Shown here: one piece after another, positions 4,982 through 10,341 of the stretch
How the letters are laid out: each line of letters opens with the position of its first letter
Position numbering within the stretch: position 1 is the first letter of the stretch
NCBI GenBank assembly: GCA_016207865.1
Contig: JACQZD010000230.1
Span: 1-10,341 of the forward strand
Direction of reading: 5' to 3'
Source of the DNA: Nitrospirota bacterium
GTDB lineage: Bacteria > Nitrospirota > Thermodesulfovibrionia > UBA6902 > DSMQ01
Length of the DNA stretch: 10,341 nt
Notes under the pieces: generated by a model
The model's input: only the letters and a program-made list of their open reading frames with translations
What the model was told of the DNA's origin: nothing
The model's database searches: none
Position numbers and translations under genes: made by a program

Positions 4982-6286
4982 ATGCGCGCATACGATATTA
5001 TAAAGAAAAAAAGAAACGGATACAGTATCAACCGCAGTGAATTTGCCGGATTTCTGACAGGCTATTTAAGGGGCGATATCCCTGACTATCAGATGTCAGC
5101 TTTTCTGATGGCGGTATTTTTTAAGGGTATGACCCGCGAGGAAACTGCTGATATGACGGAGATAATGATTTCCTCAGGGCCTGTAATTGACCTCTCGGAT
5201 ATTCCAGGCCAGAAGGTTGATAAGCACAGCACAGGAGGTGTCGGAGACAAGGTAAGCCTGATACTGGCCCCGCTGGCTGCGTCTGCCGGTGTTGTGGTGC
5301 CTATGATGTCAGGCCGGGGGCTGGGGCATACAGGGGGCACCCTTGACAAGCTTGAAAGCATCCCGGGTTTCAGGACAGCGCTTAACGTAAAAGAGTTTAA
5401 AAAAATACTTTCAAAGATTAATTGCGCCATGATTGGTTATTCGGATGAGATGGCTCCGCTTGACAGAAGGCTTTATACATTAAGGGACGTAACTGCCACT
5501 GTTGAATCCATACCGCTTATAACGAGCAGTATAATGTCCAAGAAGATGAGCGAAGGCATTGAAGGTCTTGTTCTTGATGTAAAGACAGGCTCGGGCGCAT
5601 TTATGAAGGATATTGAGGATGCAAGAATTCTTGCAAAAGCAATGGTGGATACGGGGAATGCCTTTGGCGTAAAGACAACCGCCGTTATTACCGACATGAA
5701 CGAACCTCTCGGAATGGCGATAGGAAATTCTATGGAGGTGCTTGAGGTGATAGAGTCTCTTAAAGGAAACGGTCCTGATGATTTGATGGAGGTTACACTT
5801 TACCTCGGCGCAATGATGCTGAAGACAGCAGGCATAGAGCCGGAGATAGAAGAGGGCAGGAAGAGGCTTGCAGGACTTATTGAAAGCGGCGCGGCGCTTG
5901 AGAAATTCGGGCAAATGCTTGAACTTCAGGGCGGCAATCCAAAGATAATCGAGCGACCGACGCTTTTGCCGCACTCGTGTTTAAGTATTGATATATTTTC
6001 TGAAGAAAAAGGCTATATCCGGCATATTGATGCAGAGGCAGTTGGAACGGCCTCTATGATTCTCGGAGCCGGAAGAGAGAGGATTGATTCTGTCATTGAC
6101 CCTGCGGCAGGGATTCTCCTTAAAAAGAAGGCAGGAGATTTTGTTGATAAGGGTGAGAAGCTTTGTTCTTTCTGCACCCACGATGAGGACTTTGTTCAAA
6201 AGGCAAGGGAGAAATTCATGGGCGCGCTGAGAATCGGAGAGAGCCCGCCTGAAAAGAGAAAGATGATTCTGGAAGTGATAGGATAA
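4982..6286 (+). CDS. deoA: Thymidine / pyrimidine-nucleoside phosphorylase
   Basis: The 434-residue enzyme splits pyrimidine (deoxy)nucleosides with phosphate to free base and (deoxy)ribose-1-phosphate in cytoplasmic salvage. The family signature is clear: VDKHSTGGVGDKVSL (79-93) and SGRGLGHTGGTLDKLESIPG (110-129). Residues equivalent to the E. coli TP active site are present: His82, Ser83, Arg168, Ser183 and Lys187. The C-terminal domain ends with the usual GxxLxKK region (DPAAGILLKKKAGDFVDKGE). Met108 occupies the position of E. coli TP Met111, where Bacillus-type PyNP has Lys, which points to thymidine phosphorylase-like deoxy preference; this comparison is from memory. Length is normal for the family. 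ATG 4982 is the first start after an in-frame TAA (4970). No Shine-Dalgarno site is near, and a GGGAGGG string lies 22 bases away, too far. It stands alone on its strand, with no deo operon partner seen. Confidence 0.93.
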   Translation: MRAYDIIKKKRNGYSINRSEFAGFLTGYLRGDIPDYQMSAFLMAVFFKGMTREETADMTEIMISSGPVIDLSDIPGQKVDKHSTGGVGDKVSLILAPLAASAGVVVPMMSGRGLGHTGGTLDKLESIPGFRTALNVKEFKKILSKINCAMIGYSDEMAPLDRRLYTLRDVTATVESIPLITSSIMSKKMSEGIEGLVLDVKTGSGAFMKDIEDARILAKAMVDTGNAFGVKTTAVITDMNEPLGMAIGNSMEVLEVIESLKGNGPDDLMEVTLYLGAMMLKTAGIEPEIEEGRKRLAGLIESGAALEKFGQMLELQGGNPKIIERPTLLPHSCLSIDIFSEEKGYIRHIDAEAVGTASMILGAGRERIDSVIDPAAGILLKKKAGDFVDKGEKLCSFCTHDEDFVQKAREKFMGALRIGESPPEKRKMILEVIG

Positions 6287-6294
6287 AAAAATAG

Positions 6295-6490
6295 AACCAC
6301 AGAGGACACAGAGTCTGTCTAAAAATTTATTTTGTCATCCTCCGGCTTGACCGGGGGATCCAGAAAACTTAAGAACTGGATTCCCCGATTAAATCGGGGA
6401 ATGACAGATTCCCGTTGGAATCATATAGGGTTGATGGAATCTCCCTGAGAAGTATTTAAATGTAAGTTTAGCTCTGAGTTCTCTGTGGTT
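6295..6490. repeat. MITE-like element with terminal inverted repeats
   Basis: AACCACAGAGGACACAGAG (6295-6313) and CTCTGAGTTCTCTGTGGTT (6472-6490) are inverted copies matching at 17 of 19 positions. They flank 158 bases without coding capacity, inside which a complete GTCATTCC-family palindrome is nested (6334-6405). The element fills almost the whole gap between two convergent genes, from 8 bases after the phosphorylase stop to 9 bases before the queF stop. Similar CACAGAGGACACAGAG strings are familiar intergenic repeats in environmental bacterial genomes; no target-site duplication was identified. Confidence 0.7.
6334..6405. repeat. Dispersed palindromic repeat, copy B (GTCATTCC family)
   Basis: GTCATCCTCCGG on the left and GGGGAATGAC on the right bound two hairpins: CTCCGGCTTGACCGGGGGAT, and the perfect 10-bp stem ATTCCCCGAT/ATCGGGGAAT (6380-6402). 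The right half is base-for-base the same as in the copy at 36-115, while the left half differs, which suggests that halves are exchanged or converted separately. No T-run follows the stem on either strand, so it is not a typical terminator. Confidence 0.85.
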
Positions 6491-6499
6491 GGTTGTGAC

Positions 6500-6859
6500 T
6501 TATGCTGTTACGCGTATGACCGTCTTTACGTTTCCCCGCGGATTGAAATCCCCCGCAACTTCCAGACTCCTCGGCTTAAGAAGCTTTTTCAGGTCGTCAA
6601 AAATCAGGTTTGTCACGGCCTCGTGTGAAATGTGCAGGTTTCTGAATTTGTTGAAGTAGAGTTTAAGGGATTTGAGTTCAACGATGAATTTATCCGGGAT
6701 GTAGTTGATTTTAATGACTGCGTAGTCAGGATAACCGGAGCGCGGACAGAGGCATGAAAACTCCGGAAAATCTATTTCTATATTGTAGTCGCGGTCAGGA
6801 CAGGGGTTTCCCCATTTCTGAAGTTTTGCTTTTGATATTATTTTTTCGCCGTATTTCAT
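6500..6859 (-). CDS. queF: NADPH-dependent 7-cyano-7-deazaguanine (preQ0) reductase QueF
   Basis: QueF reduces the nitrile of preQ0 to the amine of preQ1 with NADPH, in queuosine tRNA modification. This is the short single-domain type, 119 residues from ATG 6859. Numbering from that start, the nucleophilic Cys38 lies in SCLCPRSGYPD with the acid Asp45. The QueF motif ELKSLKLY is at 61-68, and the conserved His-Glu pair follows (HE at 79-80). The common GQPD is GYPD here, a variant seen in some QueF proteins. The frame also allows a TTG start at 6865, directly after the upstream stop, which would add Met-Glu; ATG is preferred, but no Shine-Dalgarno site supports either. It ends the minus-strand group hpt-DUF4380-queF and probably depends on cotranscription. 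No other queuosine gene is in view. Confidence 0.95.
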   Translation of the reverse strand: MKYGEKIISKAKLQKWGNPCPDRDYNIEIDFPEFSCLCPRSGYPDYAVIKINYIPDKFIVELKSLKLYFNKFRNLHISHEAVTNLIFDDLKKLLKPRSLEVAGDFNPRGNVKTVIRVTA

Positions 6860-6865
6860 TTCCAA

Positions 6866-7777
6866 CTATATATGTTTTATCCTGTTTGTTAAAATATTTT
6901 CAATCTCCTGCTCATTATTAGACGGCATGGGCATATTGTCAAACAGTTCCCATGCCTCAACATGTTCTGACTTTGTCCCCGGCTCAAGCACTGTAAGAGG
7001 TGACAGCGTTTCCATCTCCAGCATAACGTCATTTGTGTATGTTTCATATGATACACCAAAATCAGGATAGCGCGCATCTGTTTTATGCGTGTAATATTTT
7101 ACAAAGAGATGATTGTGATTAAAATATGCAGCCCACCCGTTTTCATTGGAGACGCCGAATTTTAGAGGCTTTGTCATGCCTGCGTCTTGCTGCAGGATGA
7201 TATATTTATCTCCCCAGCATACGCGCGGGTCATTCAGTTTTGTATAAGGCCAGAGTGATATTATGCGGTTTGGCAGAAGTCCTGTATTTTTGCTGCTCTG
7301 GGGAATGACCTCCTTGCCTCCTTTTGCCATGGCCGACAGGCTCCACACCGAAAGTTCAACAGGCCATGGTCCTTTATTAATCAAACGATGGATAATTTTG
7401 ACTGCAGTGCTGCCGGCAGACAGTGTGACCTCCATTTCTTTTTTTATCAGGGTATGCGGTTCGGTGTCCTGAATAGTTTTAACACCGTCCGGGAGTTTTT
7501 CCCATTTCACCGGGCTGTTGTCAGGCTCATATGTGCGCGGCCTTGATTCAGGGCTGTGCCAGAGGCGGTGCCCTCCGTAGATGCGCCACTCGTCACCGCC
7601 GGTTAATCCCATAGTTGATTCAATCTCGCAAAACTCATTTTTCTGTCCGGCAAAGCCGTATCTGATTACGCGTGGACCGACATCGGCAGTCACTATTAAA
7701 TCAACAATGCCGTTTGTTATCTGTACGCAGTTCTGCCATCCGGCATATGGGATTATCTGTGTTTTTATTGAAGACAT
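6866..7777 (-). CDS. DUF4380-type protein with galactose-mutarotase-like fold
   Basis: The 303-residue protein resembles the DUF4380 family, which has a carbohydrate-mutarotase-like beta-sandwich fold. Recognisable stretches are GWQNCVQITNGIVDLIVTADVGPRVI near the start, GGHRLWHSPESRPRTYEPDN at about 78-97, the middle MEVTLSAGSTAVKIIHRLINKGPWPVELSVWSLSAM, and the ending TVLEPGTKSEHVEAWELF. GHRLWHSPE and the late PG--EHVE segment resemble the sugar-handling region of aldose epimerases, but no defined reaction is known to me and I assign none. No signal peptide or membrane segment is present. ATG 7777 (MSSIKTQIIPY) is chosen over a TTG at 7804, whose extra nine residues (MKFGFNLTF) look like translated repeat. 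No Shine-Dalgarno site is clear for either. Its stop abuts queF, so the two are likely cotranscribed; hpt lies 102 bases upstream. Confidence 0.8.
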   Translation of the reverse strand: MSSIKTQIIPYAGWQNCVQITNGIVDLIVTADVGPRVIRYGFAGQKNEFCEIESTMGLTGGDEWRIYGGHRLWHSPESRPRTYEPDNSPVKWEKLPDGVKTIQDTEPHTLIKKEMEVTLSAGSTAVKIIHRLINKGPWPVELSVWSLSAMAKGGKEVIPQSSKNTGLLPNRIISLWPYTKLNDPRVCWGDKYIILQQDAGMTKPLKFGVSNENGWAAYFNHNHLFVKYYTHKTDARYPDFGVSYETYTNDVMLEMETLSPLTVLEPGTKSEHVEAWELFDNMPMPSNNEQEIENILTNRIKHI

Positions 7778-7789
7778 GAAAGTAAGGTT

Positions 7790-7876
7790 AAATCCAAATT
7801 TCAAAATCCAAATGCCAAATAAATTTATAAGTTAAGCGTTAATATTTGAATTTTGAGCTTTGATATTTGACATTTT
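7790..7876. repeat. AAATCCAAATTTCAAA-type short repeat cluster with hairpin
   Basis: The gap between hpt and the DUF4380 gene is built of short A/T-rich near-heptamers (AAATCCAAATTTCAAAATCC on the left, TTTGAATTTTGAGCTTTGA on the right). They face each other: TCAAAATCCAAAT (7801-7813) pairs with ATTTGAATTTTGA (7844-7856) with one mismatch. This type of low-complexity repeat is common between genes in environmental bacteria. It is too AT-rich and lacks a T-tail, so no terminator is called. Confidence 0.6.
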
Positions 7877-7879
7877 AGC

Positions 7880-8401
7880 TCAGACGCTTTCTTTAAATAT
7901 GGCAATATAAGGGAGATTTCTGAACCTGTTTTCATAGTCAAGTCCGTAGCCGACTATGTATTCATCAGGGATCTCAAAGCCGATATAGTCCAGCGGCACC
8001 TCAACTTTTCTCCGTGGTCTCTTATCCAGGAATGCACATATCTTAAGCGAGGCCGGCTGGCGTGCGAGGAGCATTTCCCTCAAGTGACTGAGCGTATATC
8101 CGGTATCTACGATATCTTCTATTAAAATTATATCCCTGCCTTTTATGTCTTCTTTTAAATCGGAGCGTATGATAATTTCTCCTGTGGACTCTGTCTTTGC
8201 ATAACTTGATACGATGAGGAAATCAATTGTCATGGGAACCTGAATGGTCCTGACAATATCGGCAAAAAACATAAAAGCGCCTTTTAATATTCCGACTGCC
8301 AGAATTTCCTTTCCTTCATAGTCACGGGAGATTCTTCCTGCAAGTTCTTTTACCCTTTGCTGAATTTGCTCAACTTTTAAGAATGGCTTGCTGATTATCA
8401 T
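7880..8401 (-). CDS. hpt: Hypoxanthine phosphoribosyltransferase
   Basis: This 173-residue cytoplasmic enzyme transfers phosphoribose from PRPP to hypoxanthine (and usually guanine), giving IMP/GMP in purine salvage. The PRPP-binding signature IILIEDIVDTGYT is at 91-103, with the Glu-Asp and catalytic Asp region intact. Loop LKG is at 39-41, the flexible-loop Ser-Tyr at 66-67 (SSYAKT), the base-contact Lys127 lies in FLDKRPRR, and the C-terminal VGYGLDYENRFRN is typical. Length matches bacterial Hpt (about 170-185). ATG 8401 has CAGGAG with an 8-base spacer (plus-strand 8415-8410), one of the few clear ribosome sites here. It is the first gene of the minus-strand group and is divergent from nfeD across a 266-base gap. 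No tRNA-lysidine synthetase or FtsH gene, its frequent neighbours, is seen. Confidence 0.97.
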   Translation of the reverse strand: MIISKPFLKVEQIQQRVKELAGRISRDYEGKEILAVGILKGAFMFFADIVRTIQVPMTIDFLIVSSYAKTESTGEIIIRSDLKEDIKGRDIILIEDIVDTGYTLSHLREMLLARQPASLKICAFLDKRPRRKVEVPLDYIGFEIPDEYIVGYGLDYENRFRNLPYIAIFKESV

Positions 8402-8460
8402 AGTTTATTCTCCTGTGAGTTTTAGTTATATGTTATCTTAAGTTTCATGTTGTTTTTTCC

Positions 8461-8527
8461 GTCAGTCCCGTGGAAACGGGAATCCAGATGTTTGATTATA
8501 CTGGATTCCTGCTTTCGCAGGAATGAC
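8461..8527. repeat. Dispersed palindromic repeat, copy C (GTCATTCC family)
   Basis: GTCAGTCCCGTGGAAACGGGAATCCAG forms the left hairpin (CCCGT/ACGGG) and CTGGATTCCTGCTTTCGCAGGAATGAC the right (ATTCCTGC/GCAGGAAT). The outer ends GTCA..C and G..TGAC are inverted. The layout matches the copies at 36-115 and 6334-6405, but both stems have changed with compensating bases, so the folded shape seems kept. It sits in the divergent hpt-nfeD gap, between the start of hpt and the nfeD promoter. Confidence 0.85.
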
Positions 8528-8630
8528 AACTTATTTATGGAACATTACACTATCAACTAATAATAAATAACGTATTTCTTAAGTTGCTTCAACACTTGAC
8601 CCCTTGAATCCTGTCTTTCTGTTTATGTCC

Positions 8631-8660
8631 TTGACACCATTTATAATATAAAGATATAAT
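8631..8660 (+). promoter_or_regulatory. Consensus sigma70-type promoter of nfeD
   Basis: TTGACA (8631-8636) and TATAAT (8655-8660) are perfect hexamers with an 18-base spacer. The expected first transcribed base, 6-8 bases after the -10, is 8666-8668, at the nfeD ATG (8668). No Shine-Dalgarno site lies between, so the mRNA should have almost no leader. Confidence 0.8.
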
Positions 8661-8667
8661 TTTTTCA

Positions 8668-9966
8668 ATGAAAAAGAAAGTCTTTTTTGCTTTTTTTATC
8701 GTTTCTGCTGTTTTTCTCCTGCCGAGCTTATCTAATGCCGACATAATAATCATTAAGGCAAACGGCGTTGTAAATCCTGTAATGGCGGAATATGTATCCA
8801 GAAACATTGATGAGGCGGTAAAGGAAAAAGCCGGTGTCCTTGTGATTGAACTTGATACCCCAGGAGGGCTTGACGCATCAATGAGGATTATAGTTAAAAA
8901 AATAATAGCAAGCGAAACTCCTGTGGTGGTCTATGTATCTCCGAGCGGTTCAAGGGCGGCGTCTGCCGGCGTCTTCATAACGCTTTCCGCACATGTGGCA
9001 GCTATGGCTCCGGGCACGAATATCGGAGCCGCGCATCCCGTTGGTCTGGATGGAAAGATGGACAAGACAATGTCTGAGAAGGCGGAAAATGATGCCGCCG
9101 CATACATAAAATCAATAGCAGAAAAAAGGGGCCGGGACGCAAAATGGGCAGAGGACGCTGTGAGAAAAAGCATATCAGCTACAGAGTCAGAGGCATTAAA
9201 AAAGAATGTCATAGATTTAGTGGCGCCTGATATGACGTCGCTGTTAAAGTATATCCACGGCAGGGCGGTTGAGACATCGGCAGGCAGGCGTGTTATAAAT
9301 ACCAAAGATGTCAGGGTTAAGTATAATGAAATGAATCTGAGGCATAAGTTATTAAGCCTAATCAGCGACCCAAATGTGGCATATATGTTGTTGATGCTTG
9401 GTTTTTACGGCATATTTTTTGAACTTACAAACCCGGGCGCCGTATTTCCGGGGGTATTCGGAGCCATATCGCTGATTCTTGCATTTTATTCCCTGCAGAC
9501 ACTGCCTGTAAATTATGCCGGACTTCTTTTGATTATTCTCGGCATTATTTTCTTTATCCTTGAGATTAAAATTGTTTCTTACGGTCTGCTTACCTTAGGC
9601 GGTATAATATCTATGTTTATCGGGTCGCTTATGCTTTTTGAATCGCCGCTGCCGTTTTTAAAGCTCTCAATTAAGGTCATTCTTCCGGCTGTTGTGCTTA
9701 CTGCATTATTTTTCAGCCTGACTATCAGGCTTGCGGTAACGGCTTACAGACGGAAGCCGGTTACGGGCATGGAAGGCTTAATCGGGCTTGAAGGCACGGC
9801 AAGAACAGATGTTAACGCCGAAGGCGGGACGGTCTTCGTGCATGGAGAGATATGGAAGGCGTGGAGCGATGAATTGATAAAAACAGGAGTAAATGTCAAA
9901 GTTGTTTCAATTGAAAACTTAAAGCTGAAAGTTTATCCCGTTAGAAAAGCCGGTTCTGACGGATAA
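8668..9966 (+). CDS. nfeD: NfeD-type membrane serine protease (ClpP-class, 1b)
   Basis: The 432-residue long-form NfeD has a signal peptide at 1-24 (MKKKVFFAFFIVSAVFLLPSLSNA). A ClpP-like protease domain at about 25-200 carries the DTPGG motif (63-67), nucleophile Ser99 in SRAASAGVF and general base Lys138 in MSEKAEND, matching the Ser/Lys dyad known from archaeal PH1510. Four to five membrane helices span about 233-358, and a cytoplasmic OB-fold NfeD domain covers about 370-430 (GLIGLEGTARTD, GEIWKAWSDELIKTG). Such proteases cleave the C-terminal end of their stomatin partner and are linked to membrane quality control. The partner gene follows after 18 bases. ATG 8668 is fixed by the signal peptide, and a perfect promoter places the transcript start at that ATG. 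Length and domain order look normal. Confidence 0.95.
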   Translation: MKKKVFFAFFIVSAVFLLPSLSNADIIIIKANGVVNPVMAEYVSRNIDEAVKEKAGVLVIELDTPGGLDASMRIIVKKIIASETPVVVYVSPSGSRAASAGVFITLSAHVAAMAPGTNIGAAHPVGLDGKMDKTMSEKAENDAAAYIKSIAEKRGRDAKWAEDAVRKSISATESEALKKNVIDLVAPDMTSLLKYIHGRAVETSAGRRVINTKDVRVKYNEMNLRHKLLSLISDPNVAYMLLMLGFYGIFFELTNPGAVFPGVFGAISLILAFYSLQTLPVNYAGLLLIILGIIFFILEIKIVSYGLLTLGGIISMFIGSLMLFESPLPFLKLSIKVILPAVVLTALFFSLTIRLAVTAYRRKPVTGMEGLIGLEGTARTDVNAEGGTVFVHGEIWKAWSDELIKTGVNVKVVSIENLKLKVYPVRKAGSDG

Positions 9967-9970
9967 AAAG

Positions 9971-9980
9971 AAAGGGGGAG
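9971..9980 (+). promoter_or_regulatory. Strong ribosome binding site of the slipin gene
   Basis: AAAGGGGGAG ends four bases before the ATG at 9985. It contrasts with the site-less start of nfeD in the same operon, so the slipin may be translated more strongly than the protease. Confidence 0.7.
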
Positions 9981-9984
9981 TAAG

Positions 9985-10341
9985 ATGCCTATATTTTCAA
10001 CAGGATTTATTCTGGTTGTTGTCATGGTTATATACTTTTTGTCCAGCGCCATAAAGATTCTCCGCGAATACGAAAGGGGTGTTGTATTCAGGCTGGGCAG
10101 GCTGATACCGGTCAAGGGACCCGGACTCGTGATAATCTGGCCTGTTATTGACAAGCTTGTAAAGGTAGGCTTAAGGACTGTAGCATTTGATGTGCCTGCG
10201 CAGGATATAATTACAAGGGACAATGTCACTGTTAAGGTGAATGCTGTTGTATATTTCAGAGTAATAGACCCTACAAAGGCAATAGCAGAGGTGGAAGATT
10301 ATAATTACGCAACCTCGCAGATTTCGCAGACTACGCTCAGG
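9985..10341 (+). CDS. Slipin/stomatin-like SPFH protein (partial, 3' end outside window)
   Basis: 119 residues are visible and the frame is still open at the window edge, so the gene is truncated only by the window. A membrane hairpin or single helix at about 6-26 (TGFILVVVMVIYFLSSAIKIL) is followed by the SPFH start REYERGVVFRLGRLIPVKGPGL, then DVPAQDIITRDNVTVKVNAVVYFRV, which are hallmarks of the slipin subgroup. Slipins form large ring or cage assemblies on the membrane and often pair with NfeD, whose gene is immediately upstream. AAAGGGGGAG (9971-9980) is a strong ribosome site just ahead of ATG 9985. It is cotranscribed with nfeD, 18 bases away. Confidence 0.95.
   Translation, partial: MPIFSTGFILVVVMVIYFLSSAIKILREYERGVVFRLGRLIPVKGPGLVIIWPVIDKLVKVGLRTVAFDVPAQDIITRDNVTVKVNAVVYFRVIDPTKAIAEVEDYNYATSQISQTTLR

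Noticed and set aside
4634..4991. Short open frames (71 codons on plus, 60 on minus) in and after the end of lolD
   Set aside because: They run through the long palindrome and repeat pieces and have no recognisable protein features.
5480..5974. 164-codon antisense frame within the phosphorylase gene
   Set aside because: The sense strand carries all family motifs of a full-length enzyme; the antisense translation is Cys/His-rich without a domain pattern.
6380..6402. Bidirectional terminator between the convergent genes
   Set aside because: The 10-bp stem is strong, but no T-run follows on either strand; it is one half of a dispersed repeat.
8931..9305. 124-codon antisense frame within nfeD
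   Set aside because: It is a shadow of the protease domain, with no start signal and no family resemblance.

Overview
The window reads as a piece of chromosome from a Gram-negative (diderm) bacterium of moderate GC content. The Lol lipoprotein-export genes imply an outer membrane, and a ZapA/ZapB-like pair and a queuosine gene are also present. Gene content, the lysS-lolC-lolD order and the dispersed GTCATTCC palindromes resemble Nitrospirota or deltaproteobacterial-type genomes. That placement is an inference and no marker here proves it.

Layout. Positions 1-327 are non-coding and carry a GTCATTCC palindromic repeat. A same-strand cluster on + follows: a ZapB-like coiled coil (328-597), zapA (691-963), lysS (969-2450), a LolC/E-type permease (2512-3741), a small one-helix membrane protein of unknown function (3771-4028) and lolD (3994-4692). 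A terminator-like hairpin at 4906-4932 probably closes it. The gap before the next gene also holds a long imperfect palindrome (4740-4894). A thymidine/pyrimidine-nucleoside phosphorylase (4982-6286, +) comes next. It is separated by a nested repeat element (6295-6490) from a convergent minus-strand group: hpt (8401-7880), a DUF4380-type protein (7777-6866) and queF (6859-6500). Divergent from hpt, a near-perfect sigma70-type promoter (8631-8660) drives an NfeD-type membrane serine protease (8668-9966) and a slipin/stomatin gene cut by the window end (9985 onward).

Function. The first cluster mixes Z-ring assembly, lysyl-tRNA charging and lipoprotein release from the inner membrane. The middle genes are nucleoside and purine salvage (phosphorylase, Hpt) and queuosine synthesis (QueF). 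The last pair is the classic NfeD protease plus SPFH partner.

The genes are mostly ordinary housekeeping ones. The unusual signals lie in small repeats and expression signals. Heptamer tandem repeats occupy three gaps of the first cluster. An octamer tandem repeat lies inside the lolD reading frame and appears to add residues to the protein. There are several MITE-like palindromes. The strong promoter of nfeD would start transcription almost exactly at the start codon, which implies a leaderless mRNA. I found no convincing undescribed multi-gene system, CRISPR array, tRNA or rRNA.
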